A stretch of DNA of 64,000 nt, from contig CATQJL010000112.1 in assembly GCA_958299035.1 (NCBI GenBank), positions 56,277,140 to 56,341,139 on the forward strand. Reading direction: 5' to 3'. The position numbers and the translations under genes are program-made. Origin of the DNA: Cylicocyclus nassatus. Its lineage: Eukaryota > Nematoda > Chromadorea > Rhabditida > Strongylidae. Positions within the stretch are counted from its first letter, which is position 1, and the number at the start of each line of letters is the position of its first letter. The notes beneath the pieces were generated by a model. The model was not told where the DNA came from. It did no database searches and saw only the letters and a program-made list of their open reading frames with translations. Shown one piece after another: positions 1-13,300 of this stretch.

Positions 1-142
1 ATCAGATCCAAATTTTTTTTATGAAATTGCCCTTCATTATGCTGCGCTTTTTATAGGTCGGCAAAGAAACACCATGTAAAAAGCGCCGACGTGTTCTTGG
101 GTGCGCGTGCCTTGCTTCATCGGATATTCACTTAGCTACAGT

Positions 143-410
143 GCTTCATTTCAAATGATCATGTGTGCCATTGCACACACAGTCCACCTTGGCGTTCTCA
201 TCCTAGATTTGCAATCGCAAAAACGCAAGAGACTTACCGATTATTATCGATTACATCAATTTGAGGTGACTAGTAACTAAAAAGGAAAGAAAATGCTTGG
301 AACACCTTGGAAACACTTACCTGAAGGCTTGTTTTTCCCACGAATCCAGGATGGGGACGCCAAGGGTGAACTGTGTGTGCAATGACACACATGATCATAT
401 GAAATGAAGC
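143..410. repeat. Foldback (inverted-repeat) element
   Basis: The left arm (about 143-213) contains CATTTCAAATGATCATGTGT followed by a TGCACACACAG segment. The right arm (about 340-410) is its imperfect reverse complement, with GTGTGCAATGACACACATGA then ATATGAAATGAAG. A related single arm lies near 48268-48320, so this is a dispersed family. No open frame is associated. Confidence 0.6.
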
Positions 411-1384
411 GACTGTAAAGCTTTGAATCCGGTTGGCACGAGAGGACACATGAGGCCATTTTGGAAAAAATAGCGCTGAGAATTTCTTATTCTTTTGGAC
501 TGTCGTATAACTCATAATTTGCTTATAATTGAGTATGGTCAATGTTCAGGACTCATCTAAACAATTATCGAAGGCAGCAGTAAAACAATGGTAAATAATA
601 AATTGAATCTGATTTGATATAGACACAGTTCATGTAAGAGTTAAATAGATTTTAGATCTTGAGTTTTGTTGGTTTGAAGAAAAATCGAGCTTGAGAGTTG
701 ATTTAGAATCATCGTACAACTAACAAGAGCATTGTTAGCTTTTATGGCCTCATTCAATGTTGAAAAATTTGCATATTATACGTAAAGTATTGAAAATGTT
801 TCACAAATCATAGCCAGTCATCAAACCCTTCAAAACATTTCGTAGAGACATCCCATTCGTTTTCGCATATCCGTCACGCTTGTCAGCGCATCGTTTGCTT
901 CAATGCCAAGTGCGATTTTACAACTGAATGCAAGGGGGGGGGGGGAGGGGAAAGAGAAATAAGAGAAAGTTTTACTTACCTCTGAAAAGGCTACGGTTAG
1001 TGATTTATCTAAACAACTGCAGAATATTTTTCTTCGCTTTTCAAACCCGAGCTTCTTTCGAAAAACTGTAGAGATATCGCGAAGTGATTAATGTCGCTAT
1101 TTTCCCTGAATGATTCAAAACTCTTCTTTCCATTTGAGACCAGCTGATGACGGCAAGATGTCTACATCATCACTTTACTAGCAAATTATGGTACTCGTAG
1201 TGTGTCAACCCATTTTTCCTGGTCCTCACAAATTTCATCCTCGAATTTTAACGATAATAGTCGCGAAATTTTTCAAAGTTACTTATACGAGTTTTAAAAA
1301 TGTGCAAGCGAATTGTTTATACTTGTAAATAATTAATTGTTTTTGAAAATTTTCAAAAATTCAATTTAGCCTTGTAAGAATTTT

Positions 1385-1559
1385 TTCGGGGGTGTGGCTG
1401 CCACTACGACCCCTTCATCTAAAACCTCGGGTTTATGGGCCCGCAAAAATTTCATTAAGCATACCAAAAGAATTTTCGGACTGCGTGGCTAACTCATGCG
1501 CCTTTATTTGTAATAAAATTTTTGTCCCCCCCCCTCCCGAATCCTGGGTACGCCACTGA
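1385..1559 (-). repeat. One-ended copy of the CAGTGGCGTA repeat family
   Basis: Read on the minus strand, it begins with the terminus CAGTGGCGTACCCAGGATT, then a G-rich run, and continues with sequence resembling the copies at 15736-16093 and 46304-46632, including a GCGTGGCT motif and an AAATTTTTGCGGG motif. Only one terminus is recognisable here. Confidence 0.5.
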
Positions 1560-4500
1560 GTCTCAAATATCGCTGCTGTGATCCAAGTAGCAAGTGATAC
1601 TAACAATAAGCAGTCTGAAAAATTTGGGGGGGCGGGGGGGGCGGGGAAGGGTAGGAGAGGAACTGTGTTAAAAAAGTTACGAATGAAGAAGTGCATGAAT
1701 TCAACACCACCTGACCGTACAAATCGTGAAGTACCGCGCACGATGTGCACTACGCATTAAGTTGCAGACCACTCGACTATGCGTAGAATGAACCAGGAGA
1801 GGTGGAAGCAAAAAATTCTCGCTACCGTAATCTACCCCATTAAAGTTGTCAATCTGCAATAGTACTCCAGCCACAAATGCGGATGTGCCTCTTTTCTTGA
1901 AGTGGACTTGTCCTAAGTGCCGAGAATTGTACATACTCTCAATGGGATCGAGGCATTACGAAAAGCTAAGCTGATTGCTAGCTGCCTAGAGATGCTTAAA
2001 CTTGGCCGATTGCGACCGGTTCCATCTACGTCAGGGCTTCTCGCGCCGGCCCCGGCACATACGGGGGCTCGTTTTTGTGTCGACGTCACCGTGAGGACGT
2101 TGGCTCTTTCGGCCCTCTCCGCTCTCCTAACTGCTCCGTTCACTTGAAGTCACTATTACCTTGCGCACTATCCAGCCTGGGATCTTGCATAGATGCAAAT
2201 TGGGTTCGATTAGATCTGAGAAAGACGCCAGGCGGGGCCCGTTTCACAAAAGCTGGTTCCTAGCGGGGCTGGCTGTATGAGATCTAAGCTTTTCGTCAGC
2301 GGCGCGGCGGCGTCTTTGTACGACGTCCATGTTACGTAGAGCTGTAAACACGATTTTCCTAGCCGAAAGTGATGCATGCCCCCTTCCTTGGCCCAATCGG
2401 ATTTATTACGATGCTCACGTCCTTGCCTAGACGCAGATTTCAGTTTTTTGCCGCATTCGCACACACAAGCACACCTCCTGGCTCCTCTTACACATTTCTT
2501 GTAGTGCCCATGGCAGTTGTTGTGCTAGCCCTACAGCCCACCAAGATAAGCTCGTTTTCGTTTTTTATGTCACTTTATACCATATTGATCCGTCTCTATC
2601 CGTTTAAGGTACTGAGACTTCAAAATTTCATTTTTTAGCCATTGTTTAGCATCTGATGTTAAGGAATAACATTTAGAGTGGTACACTCTATGAGGTACTA
2701 CTTTGAGAGAACGCCCTTTTTCGGTTGAAATTTTTTCGATTTTTGACTTTTATGGCACCATGCTAAATAAATGAGCACTATAAGCAAAAATCCTGCAATG
2801 GATTTTTTTAAATCGACTTCTGACGATTTTCTAACACTCTTAAAATGTTTGCAACTTCTGAGGTATTCTTGAAGTGTGACTGAAGAAACAAATAAACATA
2901 ATATAATATAATTGAATAATTTCCAGATACGTAAGATACGTTGCATGGCTGTACTTTTTTGCTAGATTCATCGTTGATTTATTTGAAAACTCAAATCATT
3001 GAGTCTCAAAGATTTTCTTACCCATTGACATAAGAAGAATTGATCAATAATAGGCTTTGATTTTCGTTTATTCACCAACAAACCTTTTCGTTTCTTTACT
3101 GAGAAAAAATGTCTAATTCATACCAAATGTTATCCTTAAAATATCTTTTGATTCTTGTTTTCCAAGATTTTGTTGCTTCTTTATGCATTAGCTTTGCACG
3201 GAAGCATCCATGACTGTGACGAGAATATTTCATCAAATGGACATTGATTTCGCTTGATAGAAGTGACGACCCTGTCTTTTATCCTATGCTTGAGGTGTGT
3301 CGTAGTCGAAAAAAAGAAGAATGAAATAAAAATAGAAAATCCTGACGAAAGGTTTAGCTCAAAGCTTTTCGTTCATGCGCTTATCCTGAATCGTCGGATA
3401 TTCTCCTTTTTTACTCACTGCGGTACAAAGAGAAGTTGAGTTCGTAGGTTAAAAGAAGATATCCGAGTATTATGTCCTTTTCTTGTACTCGGGATTTCCA
3501 GTATTTTATTTGCTTGCTTCTATTATGGTAGAACCAACACTGCATATTTTGCAACTGTGATACCTCTCAGTTTTGTTTTTGTGTCAAATGTTTCTCATCA
3601 GGTTGGTACACACTTTTGCAAAATAAAATAATTTCAAAAAGTTTGTTTAATATGTCTCAAAAAAGTGTTTCAATCCGGAATGAATTTTTTCCTAGATGTA
3701 TAACTCATCTTGCTTTTTATTTTTGTTTGGGGATTTTCGCTACGAGACAAACAGAAGAGTATTTCATCTTAGTACGACTGCAAAGCGCATGTTCTGCTCT
3801 GTAACCATCAAATCAAAAATTTTGATTTTGATCTCAAATTTTTGAAAAACTTGTGCATACTGATGTGCAAACTGAAACAAGGAATGTTGATATTTTTACA
3901 CATTCCAACACAAATATGAATAGATAAATTGGTCCCATTTCCTTGTTCTTCCTATGTAAAACAGAGGAAGAGCTTCTGAGCATATAAATTATGCCAATGT
4001 AATTTTTTATCTTCCTAGCAAAAGAATTTGAATCCAGAATATAATTTTCCTTCCACCTTTTCTCGCTTCTCGCTATCCTCGCACCTCCTCGAATCTCCTT
4101 CTGCAAACCTTTCTTGCACGAATCTAAAGCGGCGCTGGCTTTTGAAGTTAATTGGAGCCGCAAACTGGAACAGCTAATCCGATTTATTTACGGCTTGAAT
4201 CAAGTACGATATCATAAAATGCCATGCTTGGCTTCTGGTTCAGCTGTAAATGCGATAAACGCTATATAAAGTTGCTTTTGACCAAACCAGATCAGTGCCA
4301 ATCTGCTTTGGGACCGAGCTGATCCCCATACAGTATCCTTACAGTAGTCGAAGGGCATCTATACTATAGTCGCGTAGATAGTCATTTCGTGCAATTGCAC
4401 AACTTTTATGAATTTGCACTAAGGCAGGCCTGCAACAGTGAAATAACCATTATTATAACAGAAATGCTATAGGACGAAGAACAAAATCAATGTAAAATTT

Positions 4501-7367
4501 AAAAAATAAGAATTTGGTAAATAGGAAAACCCATAAAGAAAATGCGTCGTATAATGGCTCTATAGTGCAGTTTCAAAAATTTGTGCATTTGCACAAAGTG
4601 GCTGTCTGAGTGAGAACGACTGTACTAACTTTCTTTCTACGCTCTAACTTGTTCGAAGTGTAGCAATAACAAACACTAACGCGTCGCTTCCGGGAGCGTC
4701 GCGTCAAGAACCTGTTGACCAACTGGGGCGCGACAACGTTTATGAAACAAGACGGATCAAAGATACAGTCAATCCGTCCAGTTATACTGCTCTCCGCTGA
4801 AAGCTGAGATAGTTTCTCAGCTTTTTCGCCTCCTCTGATAAAATGCGCGAAACAGCCGTGAAATTGCGCTCGATGCATTACGGAGAAAAACAGGCGCAAA
4901 AATTGCTAGCTGATTGATTTGCTTCGGAAATTTGCGGAATTGCTTCACAAATAATTTTTTTTTACACGTAACGCTTTTTACTGGAAAATGTGATGAATTC
5001 GGTTGTGTTCTTATTGCTTCCGGTTGCAATTTCCATTCGAAAAAACTTTTTTGCCAATGTGTGCAATTGCACTCCATGAAAGTGTTGACCATGACCATTT
5101 ATAGTTTTCTCGTATTCCCTTACCTTCCATTTTTGAGCACAGTCGGGTTTGAGAAGCATTAGTGAATGGAAGTCGTGCTTGATTGACCCGGGAGTTCGTA
5201 TATACTCCATTTCCAACATCCTGAAAAATGTGCAATTACACACATCAGCAAGCAGACCTATTTGACAATGTAGTTGATGTCAAATCGTGCTGCATTTGCA
5301 CTAAATCAACAAAACTGACTTTTCGAATGCTTGTTTCGAAATTTAGTGAGCTGTGTATTTGGGATTTTTCAGATTCTTCTAGCAAATGCTCATCTTCAAC
5401 GTTCTCTCCTTTAGAACAATGCGACCACTTCCGATGAATGACGAATATTCTATTTCCTTAAAACCGCCTAGTTGATCATACCAATCATGCCAACAAACAT
5501 TTTCAAGGCTCTCCCCCCCCCCCCCCACCAAAAGGGACCCCTCGCAAACCAAATACTAAGCGTGCGAGATCCGGTGAAGTGTGGCGAATTTGCGCTATCT
5601 CAAAACGTGATCAGGACATTGGCATCGCGTGCTCATAAAGTGTATTTAGACGGTCGCGTTCGCCTCTCCTTCCTAAGCTTATCTATATTTTTTTCCTACT
5701 TTTGAATGTAGCGAAGATGCACTAGCAAAAGTCAAAATTTCAGCATGTAATTAACCGACAACATTCTGAGTACGTTAAAAGGAGGAGTCTAATTATAAGA
5801 TGTTGTCAATTTCAATCATTTAGCATTCGATCGGTCGATCTACCATTCGATTCTCAAATAAGTGTCCATACAAGCAAATCCTATCTTCCTTGCAATAGAG
5901 AGTTGTAATGTGGAGATGTCAATGAGACCGGTTCTTTCGAATGTCTTCCATGCTTTAGAAGGAGCTAAGTTAGTCTAGCTTGATCTGATCTCACTCGAAA
6001 TTCTGCTTTAACGCTAATGCTGGCAGGATAGTGTTGAGCTGAGCCATTCACTACCATTTGTTTCATGTTTACTCAAAATTTTGTTGTTGTGTCAAATGTA
6101 TGTCAAAAAAATACTGATATTACTGAAAATGTATTTTCTTCCTTTTCCATTCTTTCAATCTGCATATATCTTCCTATCTAAACAAAAAAAGTTCATTGAT
6201 TTTAAAATGATCGACTCGAGCGGGGGTATACGCAGTTCGACTGTGGCAAGAAGAAAAGAGACAAACTCCAAATTTAGCTGGAACGTGCTGAATTATTTTG
6301 AGGTCATACCTCGAATTAGGAGCATGCTCCGAGCCTCATAAGTCAATTGCTGAGTTGAAAATTGTTTAAGAAAGCTCAGAATGAAATTTGCGAGAAGAAT
6401 GAAGAAAGCAATCGAACAGTTTTCATAAAGACAAAAAAATGCAGTAGGAAGCACTTCATTACAAAAAGTAGCTTGTGAAAGAGGAGATCATAAGCTACAA
6501 AATCGTATTTCACATCATTCATACCTTTATATTTTCTTCGTCATATTTCAAATCAAAAATTGTCAACGCAATTTTGGGACACATCTTACTTGTAGAGAGG
6601 TTCGATCACCACAAATTTTTCTCAGCTCGAAAAAACAACTCATAAAAATAAAACCAAGCAAAAATTAGATATCGATAGAGATTTTGATAACTATTGAACG
6701 AAATTCAAAATCCCCTATTCGGGTACATATATCAATCAGTCTGTAGCTTTGCCAACAAAGAATTTTGGCTCAAGTACTACTAGAAAGTGCAATAAATTCG
6801 CTTTCCAAAAAGACTCAAATAAAAATTTTGGATGTTTTTTTAAATTTTTTTGATGCTTAAATTGTAACAACCTAATATTTTTTGATCAAGCAAGTTCCGT
6901 AAGGGTTGCTATCTTATTTGACCTCTTAGAATAGTGATAGCAAGCCGAAACAGAGCGGCTGATTTTGCCAGAACAGACAGACGCTATAACATCATCTGAC
7001 TTTGAACTTGGCCCATAAGCGCAGTAAGAAGCTACTTTACATAGTCTAATACCATTAAACCTCAAACTTTCCCTTACGTTTCACATCCGGTTCCGCAAAC
7101 CTCAAACCCCTCTATTCCCACGGTCCCATTTTCCCCGTCTTTTTCACATTTCACCTGACGCAATGCTTTCGAATTCTTTTACGGAACAGGCTTCGTATCC
7201 TCATTCACCTCATCCGATAACCTCAACGCGCATCAGTTGTGACACTTTTTGCATCCTCTTCGCTCCGCATTGAATCCCAGCAGGTTTATGGGTCTTTTAA
7301 ACTTTCGAACTTTACGTCGTTCTCACAGTTTTCCTTCCATCGCAATTTGAAGTGGTTTTCCCTTTCC

Positions 7368-7376
7368 AGGAAGTCT
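7368..7376 (+). promoter_or_regulatory. Probable trans-splice (or 5' UTR) acceptor
   Basis: A pyrimidine-rich tract ending in CCCTTTCCAG lies 7 nt before the ATG at 7377. An acceptor this close to the start codon is typical of nematode spliced-leader addition, but an unseen upstream UTR exon is equally possible. Confidence 0.5.
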
Positions 7377-10300
7377 ATGTCTCCACTATCGACACCGGAG
7401 AAGAAAAAGGACAGATGTTTGGGTGGAACTATTCACTTGAATGTAGGTTTTTCTTTTCACTTTTCTTACAAAAGAGAAAGGAATTCAACTAGCCCTAAGT
7501 TTTTGTTTTTCTACCAGTCACGGAAACAATAAGTTCAAACGTTCGAATATTCACGAACGTTTGAACTCATTTAGAGGTCAAAGCCATTACCTTCAAAAAA
7601 AGAAAAAAAACTATTGTTGAGTATTTATGTTGCTCAATTTTTACATGTAAAGGAGGAACTTTAGCAGCTCTTATCCAATTTGTATAAAACTTCTCATTAA
7701 CGTTCACTCTTAGAGCACAGAAAAGCTGAGAAAGTGGTTTGTTTAGTTAATAGTTTTTAGGTGATTTTGTTCAAGATGTTATTAATACGCAGAAAGTCAT
7801 CCCTACATTTTTTTAGCGTTTAGTTTCCAACATTTTTGTACAATAAATGAGATTCGTTAACACGAAATTGAAAAATTTTCTTCTATTTTTTCGCGATGCT
7901 CTCTAAACGGTAGCAATCACTTTTGTTGTTTTACACATGAAGTGCAAGAATCTACAGAGATGGGTGAATTACGTGCTAGAAAAAGAGAAATAAATATAGA
8001 TGAAATTGTTTCGAAAAATAACTTCAATACTGACGAAAATCAATTGCTTTTGAAAAAAATAGAGAGGGGATTGAGTTGATTCAACAATCTAGTTAGTACA
8101 CGTACTTTGATGTAATGATATTCTACGGCATACATCTTGGCAAATATTGAGTTGTGATTTAGTCTAAACATACAAATATTTTTCTTTTTCAAAATAACTG
8201 TATCTACTGAGTTAAAAGACTGAGGCTCTCGAACAAAAAAATTGAATGATATCGGATTGTAACTTCTGTTACAATTTTGCTTTTGTTGACTTTTCACCCA
8301 AGAAAACGTCTATGAGGTAAAAAAATTCCTACGCTTTCTGTATCAGCTTCTATACATACTTACAACGATGAGAAATGTCAATTTTGGGATTCCTCGATAA
8401 TTTCTGCGGCAGCGGTCATGCCCTTGGATAGACCCCTTGTTCCTAAATGCGAAGCATATAGGAGATTTTCAACAAGCTTGGAGTTTTGCAGGATCAAGAG
8501 AAAAGTCAGAGTAACAGAAGTTGTCCGAAGACCTAACAGACCAAAAACACCTCGCACTGCTATGAAAAAGGTTACAAATAAAATTAAGGACAAAATAAAA
8601 ACAATAGCATAAAAAATTAGAACGAATCAAAAAGAACAGAAAATCAAATGTGATATTTGAAATAACATGAACATATAAACATGAACATGATAACATTTCA
8701 GGTTGTGATTGTCCATGCAGGACATCAAAAGCTGGTCATGGTGATTAGAATTTATATTTTTTCTAAACAAGTTTCACTAAATTTGAATGAAACCAAGAAT
8801 GGAATGATCAAGTCAAAATCAATTCAGTATCATTTCTTCGCCTGATTACAACTGAATTTTTCTAATTTCCTCAGGCCGGAATTCGAATCGTAGTGTCGAT
8901 CGGTACACTGGTGATTCTGGCTCTCGTTGTGGCATTGTACCTAAAATTCCGAAAAGCACTTTTCGTACTGCTTATCCCGACCGCAGTTACTGTGATGACA
9001 GTGGTAGCGATTATCACTAGGAGACATCACCTCGTCTGGCCAATCATTGCAACTTCCGTGAGTTTTCCTTTACTATTCCATTTTTCTTTGGGGAACGGGG
9101 GTGGTAGGCGAAAATACACGTGTATCAAAAAAAAATGCTAGTATAAAGGCAATGAGTAGCCTACGTATATGCATATGAAGCGCTATGTACGTGTGCATTA
9201 AAATCAGGAACTCAAAAATGTTAGCAAAAATTCAGGTCACAATAGCATGAAAATAGTTTTTCATTTAGAAGCATTTTTGAAGGTGCGTTTCGCAAGTTCT
9301 ACTCACGAAGTTAGAAAAAGAAGTCTGAAAACTATGCCATTGAGTAGCCGTTCGATTCTAATTTTTTCATGAAAATAAAACTAGCGATTTCAGTTAAAAT
9401 TTGATATATTGTATCAAAAAATAGCACATGCCATTATGTGTTTCAGATGTTTCACGTAGTGCTCGCATGTTATGCCATACTGATCTTCTCCTTCTACTTC
9501 TTCTTCAAACCTTTCTACATCATTATGGTATTGAACTGGGCATTTGACAGTGAGTTTTTCTACCATTACTTTTGTTATCAACAAAATTTTCGATACTTTT
9601 CACGAGAACCAAAAACTGCTGCTTATTACAAAGAATTTCCAGCCTTCTGAATGACTAATTACTGTAATTTATTATATTTCACACTTTCAGAGGTGAATGA
9701 ACTTATCAAACATACTGTGAAAATAATGTAGACGAAGAAATCTATTCATGTTTTCACCATTCCTTTTCACTGTTCAGAAAAAAATCGACTTTTCATGAAC
9801 ATAACGGCAGTAAATAAGAAAAGAAACAATTCAATGCTCGTCTGAATAATATCCATTTACAACGTTTATAACCTCACGATGCGAATTTATGTCCAGTTTA
9901 AAGCCTTACAGAGATTGGAAGCCAAGATATGACCATAGCGAACAAAAGTTTAGGCAGACCCTGTCTTGAAAGAATGCTAGAACTAGAAGAACTTGCTTTC
10001 GGTTGTAAAATAGATGAACAGTCCTTGTTCCGCGTGTTTTTTTTTGGCCCCATAAAATTTAACACTGCTTTGCTCAAAGGCAGCGTAAAGGCAAATTATA
10101 CGTCACCTTATTAGTACCTAGCCTTCAAAAAGGACTTAAAGGCAGCGTCCAGGTAGATTCTCGACTTCTATATTTTTATGTTATCCAGGCTTCTCCATGG
10201 CGCTGATTCCGAATATGGATATCAAAAAGCGTGAATTCCTCAGAAAACCGCCTTTTGGGGCTATTTTGGGAAAACCCGGACGAGTGCTTCTGATGTTATC

Positions 10301-13300
10301 CTTGTCGAAAGCAAGAATCTCCTCAGCCTTGACGTGTTTTCACATGACCACACAGTCGAACTTACAGCGTTTACCTGTTAATACTCCTGGTTTTCCCAAA
10401 ATAGCCCCAAAAGGTGGTTTTCTGGGAAATTCACGCTTTCTGAGTTCTATATTCGGAATCAGCGCCATGGAGAGGCCTGGATAACATAAAAATATAGAAG
10501 TCGAGAATCTGCCTGGACGCTGCCTTCAAGATTAGGACATCTGCGCCGGTTCGGTCCTCTCATTCCTCTGAGTGGAAAAAAAAGGATCTATGTAGAACCC
10601 GCAAAAATGCTATCAAGCCACTCCCACCCTATCAAGCTCCTCCCATTCAGGTATTGAAAGTCGCCTGTGCCTTCAGTAAAGGGTTCCCACAAGTTGGTTT
10701 TGGGAGTTTTGCACATTTTGTACTTCATATCTATAATCAGGGACACGGGAAGATCCCAGAATGACAAAAAACGGAAGGTGAATGGGAGGTTTAGGTGGAT
10801 GTTGCCTTTGAGCGTTCATATTGAACTTCGAAATGACGTTTGATTGTTCACCTAAAGCTAGAATAGTGATTTGACAAAATTACAGAAACATCTTTTTTGG
10901 AAACGAGACTACTTTACAGAACTTTGTGAGGAATTGCGAAGAGGTCACTCGTAATTGTCATTTAGATGATTTGATAGTGGTGTCGCTGCGATGTTACCAA
11001 AAAGTCCGTAAAAAATGCCTTTGACGCAAAAGCACGCAATGAATTTTGAGCAACTGTTTTTGTCACCGCAAAAGCCCTTAATTTCGCTAAATTTGCTGGA
11101 CCATACACATAAATGATGTAATAATTAGACCAAATACCCTATAATCATTAAGGCCCTCCTTCTGAATCTTATAACGTCCCCAGCGAATATGCGCACCAGA
11201 ACTTACGAAAGTGCAATTTTGCAGTGAATTCGTTATAAGGAAAGTTGACGTGTGATGTAGAATTCCAATATTTGTCTCGCAATACAAGCAGCAGCAAGTC
11301 TCTCGTGGTTGTACAGCTGCACTTTTGCTAGTCTGTTTCGCAAAGATCCTGCACAACATTTGCACTTTTTATAAATTTCACTAGACGCATGCCCTTTTCA
11401 TTCACTTCACCTGCGTCAACTTTAGTATATTCACTATACTTTTCCTATATCACGATAAGGGACGTAAAAGTCATACAATGAAAAAATTGAGCAGGAGCAA
11501 CCTTGTGCGACGCACTTTGTCTTTTCTTGGTTATTTATAAATGCAAGAATGAATCATGACCTAGTTTTTTTTACATCAAAAAAATTTTCGCTTTCTCATT
11601 TTAAAGTTTCATCCACTGTCGATTGGCAAATGTGTGATGTGCAATTGCACAAAAGCGAAATCAATGTCTACAATTAACGCGCAACTCTGTCTGAGAATTA
11701 ACGGTCATTAAGAAGTCTGGTTGTCTCTGTAAGGCAAATTTGAACCGTAAGATCTCAAACCTGTTTTTAACATAGACAATCAAAAGAATTTTTTAAGTTT
11801 TTTGTGGAATTTTAAAAATTAAAAAAAATCAAAAAATTCCGTCTATATCGAGCCTGAGAAGGAGTTGCAAAATTTCCAAAAAAAAAATTTCAGGAAGATG
11901 TAGTCGACACTATGCCTCTTCTTGTATATAAAACCACAATGGCTCTCCCTCCCCTCCCCCCCCCCCCCCGTCACTAGAAAAAATCCGCGACGTCGCAAAG
12001 TGTAAGTAGGTACATGGAGTAGGATGATGCCATTGCCCTTTTTCATGTAAAGATATGTGCTGGAGTAATAGAAGAATGTTAGCATTGATAATATACAGTA
12101 TGGCCTGTTTCGCCTCTACCCCTATACAGGTATCAAGAAGAGTAGACCACTCCCGAGGCTCTTCAGTAGGGAAGAGTGGCTTGAATGGAAGACTAATGGT
12201 TTGGCCTTGGGTGTTGCTGTATTTATACCTCAAGGTTTATATACCATTCGGGTAGAGCAAAATAATTATGATCCACGATCTGAGACATAAAAATCAAGTT
12301 TTTGAATTATGCACTTTATAAAATGTTGTATAAGTTGTATACAAACCATAACTTCCTCCCCCCCCCCTCCACAAAAAAAAATTCCGCGACAGTCAAGTCG
12401 TCCTTTATTCATGAATTATAAAAGTATGTATTGACTGTGTGTTTGGAAATCATGCGGCAGCTCTAATTTTTTTATGATATAAATTTTTGTTTATATCAAG
12501 TACAACAGGCAGCAACTGACAATTTAGCATTTGCAAATTTAAGCAAACGAAATAACACAGAGTTCGTACCCATTTTCAGTAGAAAAAAGCTACAAAAGTA
12601 AAGTTTGTAGGAAGTAAAAGATTTTCAGCTATTATGAATCCGCAAAGTATAAAATCCTATGTGAGATGTCCTTGAGAAGCGTAGGCAATCATCTCTGCTA
12701 CTAATCATTCATAACAAAAACTTTGACAACGACATCGAGCATGATAGATGATGGCGCAGAGTGTGCGAGTCCGTGCAAGTGTACTTGACAACTCGTTCTC
12801 TTTTCGCTGCCGTTCCACAAAGTTGGGGGACGAAAAGAAATTTTTAGCTGCCTTACTACTTCACTTGAATAATCAGAAGTGATTTGCTTGCGTTGTAGAA
12901 ATAATCATGACAATAGAAAGTTTTTTTCCCAGTTTTTTTGGCGACCTACTTCACCAATAAGTTCCACAAGAGAATATCTCTCAGTTTTGATTGGTATTTT
13001 ATCAGCCATTTTTCACTGTCAAAAAGGAACAATTAGTTGCAAGTGAACCTTTTGAACCTGGAAAAGCATCATATACAGAAGCTATAAAAATTCAAGATCA
13101 AAGGTCAAATGTATTTATTCCGCAACTTCTTACTGTGAAAAGCACAAAGTAAATACTTCTCACTTGAAATCTCTCCCCCTCTCCTCGCCTTCCCGGGAGC
13201 TCGAGAAATTTTAAAATTGACCGGATGAATTATAAAATTGTGGTGATTTATTTTTATTATTTGTAGTGTTTTTTTTTTCTCAAAAAGTTAGCTTGGTTTT

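Larger units (their letters stand above)
1..7369. other. Gene-free stretch upstream of the membrane-protein gene
   Basis: I see no exon chain with matching phases and splice sites on either strand. The stretch is AT-rich. It contains a foldback repeat (about 143-410), a G12 run at about 934-945, one end of the CAGTGGCGTA repeat family (about 1385-1559), a GC-richer block at about 2010-2330 whose short open frames show no recognisable domain, and a C14 run at about 5513-5526. Promoter elements of the downstream gene may lie near 7300. Confidence 0.5.

Noticed and set aside
1917..2264. Overlapping frames of 60-76 codons in a GC-richer block
   Set aside because: Open in opposite directions at once, low-complexity Ala/Arg/Leu composition, no splice context.
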